From Cylindrobasidium torrendii FP15055 ss-10 (taxonomy: Eukaryota > Basidiomycota > Agaricomycetes > Agaricales > Physalacriaceae), in the NCBI GenBank assembly GCA_000934385.1, contig KN880725.1, forward strand, positions 1 through 25,873: DNA of 25,873 bases, given 5' to 3'. Shown here piece after piece: positions 1 through 9,500 of this stretch. The notes below the pieces were generated by a model. That model was not told the DNA's origin and searched no databases. It saw nothing but the letters and a program-made list of their open reading frames with translations. Position numbers and translations under genes: made by a program. Positions within the stretch are counted from its first letter, which is position 1. The number at the start of each line of letters is the position of its first letter.

Positions 1-54
1 AAGGCGGAACTTGTCGAGCGAGTTCGCGTGTGGCGGGATAATAATGTTGTTTAA
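1..54 (+). CDS. Possible 3' end of a protein-coding gene (partial)
   Basis: Frame 1 is open from the window edge for 17 codons (KAELVERVRVWRDNNVV) and stops at TAA 52-54. It is followed by AT-rich sequence that looks like a 3' untranslated region. The peptide is charged and plausible as a C-terminus, but 17 codons can be open by chance. No family can be named. The gene body would lie left of the window. Confidence 0.3.
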   Translation, partial: KAELVERVRVWRDNNVV

Positions 55-1174
55 TTCTGCACTAATACAATGTATAACGTATTCTCATAACTAATACCTA
101 TCGATCTATCCAAGTAGAATTATCGAGCACGGCCAGTTGCGAATAGAATTCACGTCGCCATTTCGCGAGCGACGTGAACTTTGTGATGTGACAACGGCAT
201 TTGCCGAGCTGAACATGTCCGTTCCTGGCCCGTTGCATCCCAGACTGTCGTGATCGGGTTCCCTTCTAGGGTGGTCACGACAGGATGGACTATTGAGACT
301 ACGGGGAGCCAGCCACTGGCAGCGAGCCTCGAGCAGGTCCCCGCTCATGCCCACTAACGACTAGCACGATACAACACATACAACTAGCACAACAACAACA
401 CAACGGTCAATGAAGTATACATTCCGGGTTCCAGGATGCAATGATTTCAACCACTCAAGCCACTATAGCTTTGAGGTTCGTATGAATTTTGAAAAACCAC
501 CAAAGCGGTACTTCTTTCCAATTGCCGATGAATGCATTGGCGAAAGCCAACCGCGATAATACATGTGGCGGATGTATGCCTCGTTCAACGGCACATCTCA
601 TTGTATGACACCTTCCATGGTTCCCTGGGTCACTACATCGTCTGTTATGGTCCTCGTCAACCTAGTTCCCACTCGAAGTTGACATTCCCGTAGTACCTCT
701 CAAACAAAATGCGTTGTCAATGCTCAAGTTGCGTTGTATTGGTGGCGGCTGATGGTGGTGTGTACAATTCGCCATGATACATCAGCTAATTCGCCCGTGC
801 GCACGGTCACGGTGTATCTCATACCGAGGAAACTGCTAAATAGCATCGACTCGGAAGCGTTCTTCCGGTCAATGCCCTTTTCTCCAACCAGGCAAACCAG
901 TACAGCTGAAAATGGTCTGACGAGAAAACATTCACGCACCATCAGCTAAAGTTGAGATGACCAAAAACAGAGCAAGTGAACAAGACGGTGAGGCGCGGGT
1001 ATCCCTAGCTGGCCAAGGATCCGCTGGGACAACTTGTAGTGGGACAAATGTTGACGAGGTGTGCATGCTGGTATTATAATGTAAAGTAGGCTTGCACCGA
1101 AGAATCCAATCTGCCACTTTACATGGGTAGTACAAAGGGGGCGAAGCCACGGAAAAGCGCGAGGAGCAGTTTCA
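55..1174. other. Gene-poor stretch with no convincing gene
   Basis: About 1.1 kb with only short, broken reading frames on both strands. A 49-codon plus-strand frame starts at ATG 410 and stops at 557. A minus-strand frame without a start codon covers roughly 150-343. Neither shows a family motif or a clean splice chain. The right end probably includes the 3' untranslated region of the guanylyltransferase gene, which stops at 1175. Confidence 0.5.
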
Positions 1175-2847
1175 CTATCTGGTCATGCCGAAAACAACAT
1201 CTGGTCCTGCCACTCGACTCCATGGTGAAGTCTGCAACGGTCCGTATTTTAGAAGAACCTTCAAGTCACCAATCTTTTTCGGTGGAGGTGGTGGCGGAGG
1301 CTTGGGCTGCGCCATCCTTGCTTTCCATGCGTTACGAATAGCGTTCCCTCGTGCCAGGAGCTAGCCAGTGGTTGTTAACGGTGCGCTGCATAGAGAGACT
1401 GGGTGACGCACAACATCCTTCTCCACGCCGTCCTGTATACTTTCCAGAACGGCTTCAACAGTGTTGCGATGATTTCCATGGGGTTTATCGTCGCGAAAAC
1501 GCATCATGCGCCAACCGGGCACACTACCATCCCATCGAACTTCGACCACACGATCGTCGAGTTGCTCGCCCGACTCCTTCAGCCTGCACTGCCATGAGCA
1601 ACGACAAGCAAAAAACAAGTGCTGTACTAACCGTTCCCATTCGTCATCCTCAACATACATTGTGTCATATCGTTCATATCTATCCCCGCCATTCCATTGA
1701 TGCAAAACGAATACGGGTTTAGCATAAAAATCAGGTTTGCTGGGATTATTCGCAAGAGGAGGGAATCGAAGTTCGAGCTTGAAGTCGATTGAGTTCTCTG
1801 AAGCAGGTTTCCACTTCATTCTGGACCCCATCGTCAACCAAGTTCACATGATTTACGGAGGACATACATATTGGTGTCTGTTCCCGGGGAGTACGGTGCA
1901 TTCACACAAGTGTAAATGAGCCCATCCGATTCGTGGTGAAGGGCAGGGATGTCTACCGTAAACACCTGCTCCGCATTGTACGAAGACTTGATCTGTTTGA
2001 CTTTGATTCTGCCTTTGTTACTGTTCTGGTCGTGCGGGTAGGATGTCAATACTCACTCGAAAGGGAGGCCTGCGCGCATATGTGGATGTTCTTGAATCAT
2101 CTTGGAGTAGGGTCGATATAGCCACTCGGAGAGGCGCTGTCGTTCGTTAGCATAAGCACCAACTAAGGGATTGGTACATACTCCATATCGCTTGTCCAGT
2201 GTTTTGTTCATGATGTTTTGTTCATCAGCAACAAGGCAGTCAAAGGCGAGGTATCTCAAGGTGGTCTGTGGCTATGTGAGCCCAATTCATGGGCAAGTCC
2301 GATCATGAAGGCATTACCTGTCCTGTCTGTGGGTCCTTGTCATTGACAAGTTCGCCATCCACAATCGTGTTTCCCAGTGGTCGCTTCATGTCGGCATAAT
2401 GGGGCAGGAATAGTCCAGAGAGCATATAGTACTCGTTGTGTCGGTCAATCTAACCACATTTTAGATGTGAACACCTTCTTGGAAAGACTGGTCGTACTAG
2501 ATAGGCATCCTGAGTGCCGTCTCCGTTGCTGCAGATAAAGAGCAGGACACGAACACCGTCCGACTTTTCACACACCCAGTAGCTTCAGATAGAGATGAGT
2601 GTCTGGCACCAAAGTCAACGCATTACTTACTCGTCCTTTTCTAGCTTGTCTAGATCCCTAGAGAGAAAACTGACTGGTTGACTGCCCGGAAAGCTGGAAT
2701 GCCAGTGTAAAGCTATGGCGCTCCTCCTTGTTGATACAATGCGCACCGTTCATTTGTGAGTAGACATAGACGCGCAACGTTGCTCTTCAGATAGAGCTCC
2801 TGCGGGCAATTGGATTCAACGCGCCGGCCAGGGATTTCGATTGACAT
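1175..2847 (-). CDS. CEG1: mRNA guanylyltransferase (mRNA-capping enzyme alpha subunit)
   Basis: This nuclear enzyme transfers GMP from GTP to the 5' diphosphate end of nascent mRNA, through a covalent lysine-GMP intermediate. The model has ten exons and a 410-residue product, near the usual 400-460 for fungal Ceg1. Introns: 2694-2746, 2583-2630, 2450-2497, 2266-2317, 2137-2181, 2009-2056, 1821-1867, 1584-1631, 1361-1411. Family motifs lie in order: catalytic KxDG as EKSDGVR (Lys about 61), TIVDGELV (about 111-118), YLAFD, the PFEIKVK region, FKLELRFPP, and the OB-fold signature RMMRFRDDKPHGNH. The start at 2847 gives an N-terminus leading directly into the conserved NVARLC region. Near the C-terminus, after AIRNAWKAR, there is a run of seven prolines. 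The last exon is less conserved, so the exact stop is slightly less certain. Fungal Ceg1 works with a separate triphosphatase, which is not in this window. Confidence 0.95.
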
Positions 2848-3109
2848 GCAAGTATAGGGTCGAGCGCGAACAGCGTCCGACATGAATCACTGATCGCCGG
2901 TCCGAGGTCCGGTGCTATTTACGGGTGTTGGATTGGCAGGGCGTCGGTCGGCCCCGAGACAGGCGCGCGCGTCACCCGCACTCGCGTTGGTGGTGGATTG
3001 ACTCAAATTATTTGTTATTGTATTTCGCGATAATAGCTACTGCACAGGAGATGGGGACGTTTCGTGATTATGTATACAAAGCAGGAAAGCAGTTTGACGC
3101 GTGGACAGT

Positions 3110-3873
3110 TTACCGGTCCTCAGCCCATTCCTGTGAAAACAAAGATAAGAAGGCGTTCAAGCAACAAAAGGTATTTGGACGTACATTTTCCTTCTTGATT
3201 TGAGCCTGTGAAAGAAAGGGTGGGATCAGTATTGCTGGAATAAACAGGATTATGATCACGCACCTCCTCCTCGGGGGTGAAGTCATTGACAATGTTGAAG
3301 AGCTTCCTGATTTCCTCGGGAGTCTTGCCCTTGATCATATTTGCGACAGTCTTGCAGCCCACGTCGCTAGAAACGTATGGATAAGTTTGATGTGGGGAGG
3401 TGATGACAGGTGTGTTGCGTACAGGAGTGACTTGATATCAAGGTAGTTGGCTGCGAGGATAATCTCGAAAAGCATCTCCTGGTCCACGTTGATGAACTTC
3501 TGGTCCCACTCGCTGATGTCGGTTGTGCGCTTGCGAGTATCATCCTGGTTGGAATCGGCGTCTGCCGCAGGGAGGGGTTCACCACGGTGGTGCTCGCAAT
3601 ATTCAAGGACCTGAGCAGACGTTTGTTAGACAGACATCGGTGGGCGCAGCGGCGCGGGATATACCTTCTTGAGGACGCTCGAAGATACATTGGGCAAAGG
3701 AATGGGTTGATCACTCTCGCCAACATCTGTCATGGAGAAATTAGCGCTGTGGCCCCGATTATGTGAATGAGGCGAGGCGTACCCTCAAGCATGTTACGGA
3801 TGAGCACCGAGCGCTCGACAACCTCCTTGTCGGCGGTGAATTGCTCGCTGTCGGAAGTGAGAAGAACAACCAT
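3110..3873 (-). CDS. SKP1: SKP1, SCF ubiquitin ligase adaptor
   Basis: SKP1 links cullin to F-box proteins in SCF ubiquitin ligases, and also serves at kinetochores in yeast. Six exons give 161 residues, the normal length. Introns: 3727-3782, 3611-3664, 3367-3422, 3206-3263, 3131-3184. The product begins [18 protein letters not shown], the typical N-terminal BTB/POZ-like part. It continues through [14 protein letters not shown], an acidic insert, and [20 protein letters not shown]. It ends with [20 protein letters not shown] and the classic ENEWAEDR tail that contacts F-box proteins. The start has no competing upstream ATG close by. A TATA-like TATATAAG sits about 80 bases upstream on the minus strand. 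The gene is divergent from the bL27 gene, with 152 bases between the start codons. Confidence 0.98.
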
Positions 3874-3952
3874 TTTGCAGAGTGAGTGGTAAGTGGTGAT
3901 AAACGGTGGGGATGAGGGCACTGATGAAAGCAGGGCTGCACGCCTTCGCACA

Positions 3953-3962
3953 GCTTATATAA
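3953..3962 (-). promoter_or_regulatory. TATA-like element of SKP1
   Basis: On the minus strand the bases read GTTATATAAG, about 80-90 bases upstream of the SKP1 ATG at 3873. The distance suits a TATA box plus a short leader. The site lies inside the 152-base gap shared with the divergent bL27 gene, and only the SKP1 side shows a TATA motif. Confidence 0.5.
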
Positions 3963-4025
3963 CGCGAAGCCTACCCGATCGCGGCACCGCGGCAGGCTGT
4001 GTCGCTTTTGTTCCTACTCTCAATT

Positions 4026-4614
4026 ATGTTCTTTGTCCGTGCATTTGAAAGGGCCTGCCCTTTTGTCCAAGCTGGTAACCGTCTATACAACGCATAACAA
4101 AGCCTCAATTCCTAATGATTGTGCGTCAAAAGGCCTGGGTGCGGTCCGAACGGCCACAAAACGCGCCGGAGGAACTATTGCAAATCATGGTGGCTCGCCT
4201 GGAAAGCGGTTGGGTGTGAAGAAGTTCTCAGGTGCGTCTTTGTTGTTCTTGTGGCCACCAAAGTCTAATAAGGCCATGCAGACGAGTTTGTCGTCCCAGG
4301 GAATATCATTGTTCGCCAACGTGGAACGGTCTTCCATCCGTCAGACAATGTTGGCCATCCTACTCCCATTGCTCCCCCATTTTCTCATTGTCTCGCAGGT
4401 AAAGATGGGACGGGACCACACTATATTCGCGACAATTCCAGGATACGTACGCTTCTACAAGGAGAAGTACATGCGGGGTGAACGCAAATACGTCGGAGTC
4501 GTACGCGTCAAGGGAGAGGTCTTACCACGGGATGTCGCAGAGCGCGGTCGTGACCGGTTCTTTGGCCTGGCGAACCTACGCACGCAGGTAGAAGATTCAG
4601 CTACACCAGTATGA
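4026..4614 (+). CDS. MRPL27: Mitochondrial large-subunit ribosomal protein bL27m
   Basis: This is a structural protein of the mitochondrial 54S subunit. The bacterial bL27 N-terminus reaches the peptidyl transferase centre. Four exons encode 143 residues. Introns: 4075-4132, 4232-4281, 4350-4398. After a basic leader (MFFVRAFERACPFVQAG), which fits a mitochondrial presequence, comes the bL27 core: TATKRAGGTIANHGGSPGKR, then FVVPGNIIVRQRGTVFHP and VKMGRDHTIFATIPGYVRF. A C-terminal extension of roughly 50 residues follows, as in fungal homologues. The ATG at 4026 is chosen because splicing at 4075 joins this leader in frame to the core. An unspliced frame from 4033 would replace it with a leader read out of intron sequence. 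It lies 139 bases upstream of the DUF3074 gene on the same strand. Confidence 0.93.
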
Positions 4615-4679
4615 CCGGCCTAAATGACATCGTTCTCTCCGTATCGCGCATCATTCAGACCCATCCGTTTGCCGCAGCC

Positions 4680-4688
4680 TATATATAG
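4680..4688 (+). promoter_or_regulatory. TATA box of the DUF3074 gene
   Basis: TATATATAG lies about 74 bases before the ATG at 4754 and 66 bases after the stop of the bL27 gene. Pyrimidine-rich sequence follows, as is common at fungal transcription starts. The placement suggests that the DUF3074 gene has its own core promoter despite the tight tandem spacing. Confidence 0.55.
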
Positions 4689-4753
4689 GGTGATATCTCC
4701 TCTTTTGCTCACACTTCCACCACCTCACTCAGTATACCTCCATTTTCTATTCC

Positions 4754-5612
4754 ATGGTCCAAATGCAGCAAACTTCACCTGTTCTCCTCAGCCTCAAGCC
4801 TACCAAACCCTCAGAAATACCTTCTGAAGATCTCATTCTGGCAGCTGGCAGGGAGCTTATAAACTCGACGACATCCTGGAAACACGGCAAGACGTTCCAC
4901 AAGACTGTGAAGACGCTATACCGTTCGAAGCGCGAAGGGGACGGCGCCCACTGGCATTGCCGTGTGAGCGTACACGACCCGGCAGATGTCACATTCGACC
5001 AGGTGTGGTCGAAGCTTGGTGCCGACAAGGCTCTGCACGAGAAAGAGTTCATCCCAGACATCGATTCCGTCACTAAAGTTCAGGCGCTTTCCCCCACAGC
5101 CACAATTTGGTCTTTGCACTACAAGTTCTCGTCGCCGGTCAGCCCTCGCGTGTTTACTGTCCTCCAGGTGGTGCACATCTCGAAAGAGTCGCCCCGTGTC
5201 GGGTGAGTGAAGCGCTTTCGACGGATCTACCGCCTGACCTTGCCTTAGCCTCATTACTTCCATCCCAATCGATCTTTCAGACGAGCCCGAGCTAGCAAAG
5301 CTCGAAGCCGACGCTATCCGCGGCAGATATGTCAGCGTTGAACGTCTCCAAGAATTAGAGGACGGTCGATTCGAGTGGCGTATGGCTACGTCAAGTACGC
5401 CTGGGGGCAATATCCCCGCCTTCCTGGTAGAGAGCACAATGCCAAGGTTAGCTCAACGTCCCTCCCGCTGCCGTTGCCATAGCTAATGCACCTCCCGACA
5501 GCAAGATTGCCGAAGTGAGTTTAAATTTATGCCATCCGTGCGTTCGGTTTATTCACTCACCTGCTCAAAGGACGTACCGCATTTTATGAAGTGGCTCAAA
5601 GCCCAAGCCTAA
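4754..5612 (+). CDS. DUF3074 (START-like) domain protein
   Basis: Four exons encode 233 residues. Introns: 5203-5248, 5447-5502, 5516-5570. The product matches, from memory, the fungal DUF3074 family, which has a START/Bet v1-like helix-grip fold expected to enclose a hydrophobic ligand. No reaction is known to me. Visible landmarks are TSWKHGKTFHKTVKTLYRS, WHCRVSVHD, TFDQVWSKLG, SPRVGLITSIPIDLSDEPEL, GRYVSVERLQELEDGRFEWR, MATSSTPGGNIPAF and the C-terminal AEDVPHFMKWLK. There is no signal peptide or membrane helix, so a soluble protein is likely. The ATG at 4754 (ccATGG) has a good context. A second in-frame ATG lies three codons on. The family call rests on motif memory and was not searched. 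Confidence 0.8.
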
Positions 5613-6057
5613 CTGGAACACTCTCAGTCTGCCAGCCACCCAGAGTCTTGCCCCTCCGAGACGGACATGGTCACTCTCATACTTTCTCTCTCTCCTCACT
5701 TCTGTAGGATATTCTTGGCTGTACATTAGACACGCGTTATTTTGGATGGTCTGCGTCGACGTCGCAGTGTGACCGCGCGATGAGCGCCTGGCAGCGGTGT
5801 ATGCTACGCATCAATAACATTCGGTATGGCTTCATCGAAGTCTGCGTACGCTATCTCCTCTCCTTACATCTGAGGTTGCGCATGTTCCTCCGTCCTCTAA
5901 ACCTTCGGAGCCTGTGGACCGCCTAGGCTGTCGTCAGATGCACATACTTACAGCGTGCATTGTTTAGATTGCCTCAGCCCTCATTATCCTTCTACTTACA
6001 TTGTTACAGTCCCAACGAGGAGCCCCGACCCCAAGCGTCAATAAGTGAGAGCCGTCA
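5613..6057. other. Intergenic stretch, probable 3' untranslated region
   Basis: No supported gene. The stretch follows the DUF3074 stop and probably starts with its 3' untranslated region. Short frames exist, such as a 49-codon one from ATG 5780, but they show no motif. Confidence 0.5.
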
Positions 6058-6477
6058 TTAATGGTGCGGGGATCGACTCGCTCTGTTTATTCTAAGCCGA
6101 CGTTCGTATTCAAAGGCGAGCGTTCCAGAAATGGCCACCATCCTACCTTTCTCTAGTTCACCTTGCCGCGCCGAGCAGCGGCCATTCACCGGCGCCGCCA
6201 GGAAGAATAGTCCCCGCTCCCAACTCCAAATATACGACTTGACGACTTTTGGTTTGCCAGTCATGAATGACGGTTATCCAAACAGCGCCAGCCTATTGAC
6301 GAACAGACATCTCATTGCATACTTAGCACTGAGTTCACGTACCAAGTACAAAGCGCCCCAAAAGTAAAGGTTTCTCCCACGGTAAATGGCAGCCGCACAG
6401 TCGTGGACAGCATCCAACGGCTTCCACGAATTGCTGTACAGTATTTTACAACCTCGGGACGCGTGTAGTAGCTTCAT
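6058..6477 (-). CDS. Candidate small gene of unknown function (weak)
   Basis: A minus-strand model of three exons can be drawn: 6477-6343, 6292-6162, 6082-6058. Its introns (6293-6342, 6083-6161) have GT...AG ends. The spliced frame is 97 codons including the stop and gives a 96-residue product beginning MKLLHASRGCKILYSNSW. The middle exon stays open for 131 bases and includes LELGAGTILPGGAGEWPLLG. I recognise no family. The second intron (79 bases) is longer than the window norm, and the open frames are short enough to be chance. Treat it as a hypothesis needing RNA evidence. Confidence 0.25.
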
Positions 6478-6716
6478 CCTATGTCCTGCAACCGAAATAC
6501 AACAACTCGAGAAGAAAGATGAATTTGTTTAGATATATACTATAGTAGAGACAGGTCTGCCGCCCTTTGAGCTGCACATTTTGGCCGTGTATCAACACAA
6601 CATGGGGAGGGATTGCGATTTGGAAGTATGTACGAGAGTTCAGAATGGATATGCGCATGGATGCATGATGTGTGTAGTGATGATAGTGTGTGTGAGTGAA
6701 GAATGCTATGTTGGTT

Positions 6717-7387
6717 TCAATCCGCGATGAAAGTGAACGAAGAGTGCGGGGAAATGGTGAAGTCCGCGTACGGGGTGGCCGCTTCTGGGTCTAGACGAGC
6801 GAGTGGGAATTGGGGGACGGTGCTGCTCCGAATGAGGAGGCGCCGACGACGCCGAGGGGAGGGTGAAGGCGGTGGGCCGGTTGTACGAATGCGCCGGCGG
6901 CGGTCCGCGATGCCGGAGCCAGAGTCTTCGTCCTCCGAGTCAGAAACTGGATCCTCTGAGGGAGTCGACAGCGACGGCGTCAAAGGCTCGCGCCTGCGGC
7001 GGCGCCGGGACGGTGTGGAAGGAGCCAACACCTAGAACAAGGCATCAGCAACGATGCAAAACAGAGTCTAAAGCTGCATACCGTTGTGGAGATGGACGAT
7101 ATCTCTGCGTCTGTGTATGCGCTGAGGTCGGGGATGACCGGCGTGTCGGACACGTCGTTTGCAGGCGCCTCGGGGTCGGCATCGGCGGTAGACTGGCCAT
7201 CCTGCACCAGCCACCAGTCGATATCGGCGAGGACCCTCCTTCCCGACGTCTGGGAACCCGGACCATGTCGTGCGTGGGCAGAGCCTGTCTGCTGGCGGGA
7301 TGCGGCGCGCTGGCAGGATGGGACCGATGGGTATGGTGAAGCCCGGACGGCATTGGGTGTCGACGTCGACCGACGCAGAGAAGGCAT
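6717..7387 (-). CDS. Hypothetical protein, low complexity and Arg/Ser/Pro-rich
   Basis: Two exons (7387-7082 and 7031-6717) joined across a 50-base intron (7032-7081) encode 206 residues. The N-terminal part is Ser/Pro/Ala-rich and includes a more ordered patch, RRVLADIDWWLVQDGQ. After the splice come an arginine run, an acidic serine patch (SEDPVSDSEDEDSG), a second arginine cluster and a C-terminal tail ending ISPHSSFTFIAD. Most of it should be disordered. It has no signal peptide or membrane segment. The start is the first ATG downstream of a stop-free region and begins MPSLRRSTSTP. A TATA-like CATAAAAGA lies about 90 bases upstream. I do not recognise a named family. Alternating basic and acidic patches would suit a nucleic-acid- or protein-binding regulator, but that is only inference. 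Confidence 0.65.
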
Positions 7388-7473
7388 TGCGATCACAACA
7401 AGGGAGTAGGAAAGCAAGCTGACAGACCGCCTAGCGCAGTGCTGGAAGCCAAAGCACGACGTTGGGACCTCGG

Positions 7474-7482
7474 TCTTTTATG
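7474..7482 (-). promoter_or_regulatory. TATA-like element upstream of the hypothetical gene
   Basis: The minus strand reads CATAAAAGA about 90 bases before the ATG at 7387. The position matches the TATA-to-ATG distance seen for SKP1 and the DUF3074 gene in this window. The assignment is by position only. Confidence 0.35.
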
Positions 7483-7921
7483 CTTTTCAAAAGGACTCTT
7501 CACGCAATCACATCAAATCTGGCATCTCCCGTACGTCCCATGCCAGTACCTGGCATACTGCACGAGTGTTTCCGGTACAAGGTAGATGAACGCGCAGCCC
7601 GGAAGTTGAACGTAACTACTTGGAACTCCCAAATTGTTATGTAGTAATGCAACGCGCCAGCCGTCGCCCAAGTGTGTACCACCAGTCAGTTATACACTCA
7701 TCCTCTGAGACACCGTGCGCCTCAAATATCCCTGCATTGTTCTTCCCAATCCAAGTACTAATCTGATTCATTAAACGCAGAAACGCGACCCACGGCTCCC
7801 ATCGATGCGGCCGAATATGTACCGAACGTCCCCACTTGCGACGACGTTTGCGCCTTGTTGATCGCTTCTAGTCTCTTGGAAACGCTCACCGAACGTCTGG
7901 AAAGTGCTTTGTCGCGTAGAA

Positions 7922-7940
7922 ACGCGTGAAAAACACGCGT
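7922..7940. promoter_or_regulatory. Paired ACGCGT boxes (MCB-like)
   Basis: Two perfect, palindromic ACGCGT hexamers occur 13 bases apart, flanked by two further partial CGCGT matches (7914-7918 and 7944-7948). In fungi ACGCGT is the site of the Mbp1/Swi6-type cell-cycle complex. No confident gene starts nearby: the hypothetical gene begins 535 bases to the left on the minus strand and guanine deaminase about 1.56 kb to the right. Confidence 0.3.
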
Positions 7941-9500
7941 CGTGGCGCGTAGCAGTGCTGTAATCGGCCGTGTGGTGTGCGGCCCGCCACAGCGCTTAAG
8001 TATCGGCGCATCACGAGAATTAGAAACTCGCTCGTGCTTGCTGTCCAGAGTGGAGAACTGGCCTTTTCTGCCGGTTTTCTACGGGGAGAAGATGTCGAGA
8101 CTCTTCTATCGCTTCATACTGGTATCATATTTCATCTAGTCTTCATTCGGGAGAAGCGGCATTAACCTCAACCCCCCAGCGTACACATAGCTAATCAGTA
8201 CTTTCGCATGCTCGTAGCCGAGCTGGTACGCTTCCGAATCTCTCGCCTTATGGGTGCTACGCTCTCGCTCAAACTGCAGTGACAAAGGAAATTCACTGAG
8301 GGGCAACATACAAAGCCCGCCCATTCATGACGCGTCGCTCTGTATAGTACTCGGCGAACGGGGACCTTGTCTCGTACTTCTCCCTATGGTATCCGTCCAT
8401 TTCATCCTGAAAGCATCGATCTATGGCAAAGGTTGTAGGTCGGATGAAACTGTATTGTGTGACCATACCCACCGCGGACTCGACGGCGTGCACATAGGCT
8501 TACGTCTCTGTGTTGGTGAGTATTTTCTATCATATAATATAAGCATGGTTCACGACGACCCAACGGGAAAGACACACGTCGTCTTCGCTGGAACGAGTGA
8601 ACAGGCTCGAAGTTGGTATAACGTCTACCATTGATCCATTGATATGCCTGTGTCATCCACTGGCTCTGCATGCACCGAACAGCGAGATTTTTGTCTTGTA
8701 TAAAGTGTCCATTTTTTTCTTTGTGATTCTTCTAAGTATCCAGACAGAAATGACCGGAATGTATTCCATCATTTTGAGCACCATCCGCCAGACTTGTCCG
8801 CCGGGATTTCTACCATCGCCGAACGATTGAGTCGAGGTTGCTATATAGTACATACAACGCCTGCTTTGATTCCTTGCCGGATCAAGCTCATTGTGCACCG
8901 TGCGAAAGGCAAAGCAAGCCGATCACCGTTGAATCAATGCACAATTAGTCACGTGATCGTTCCCTGGATAGCAATGAATTCCGAGCTGCTGAGCATCTAT
9001 TACTCTAGCGTAATATCCTCTGGTTCACAAAAGAATGCTCTGCGCATTATTGACTCTTTCAATCTGTTCAATGCGCCAAACCCACGGTATCGCACAATCT
9101 ACTGGCCAAAACGGAATTGAAGGCTCTGAAGCTCAATGTGCTGCAATATTGTGAGGTCGACCCAGCGCGTAAGCGTTAATGCACGAATGCATTGGCCTGC
9201 AATCTGTCACTAGTGAAGGGGCGATGTGGATGATGACAATGATGATTATGATTTGGCTGAGTGCTTTACCAAAATGCTTGCGTAGCCACGCTACCCAGCC
9301 TCGGAAAGACGACGAACTTGAGATTTTTCTTTTATTAAAGGTCAGTACTTTGGTCCAATTTAGGTCCAACCGGCGTTACAGGAGGCGCGACGCGCTCCCG
9401 GGGCATGCCTTATCAACCGGGCCCCTGACAAGCACACACCTAAAAGACGTGGCTTACGAGGTTGATTCCCTACCGCCATCGCGCTTCTCCCGACTTCCAC

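Larger units (their letters stand above)
7388..9500. other. Gene-poor 2.1 kb region
   Basis: Apart from the promoter of the hypothetical gene at its left end, I see no supported gene. Two ACGCGT boxes lie at 7922-7927 and 7935-7940. Minus-strand frames between 8136 and 8466 look protein-like in places (SFIRPTTFAIDRCFQDEMDG; ARDSEAYQLGYEHAKVLISY). However, the best splice site puts them out of frame with each other, so they may be a decayed gene or chance. The last part, about 9370-9500, is probably the guanine deaminase promoter and leader. Confidence 0.45.

Noticed and set aside
4033..4131. Unspliced start of bL27 at 4033
   Set aside because: It begins at a non-ATG codon and reads through a good GT...AG intron (4075-4132). 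The spliced model from ATG 4026 gives a presequence.
6703..7339. Plus-strand Arg/Ser-rich frames opposite the hypothetical gene
   Set aside because: They mirror the GC-rich, repetitive coding of the minus-strand gene and lack good splice chains.
8794..9120. A 108-codon plus-strand frame
   Set aside because: It starts at TTG, shows no domain and has no supported upstream exon.
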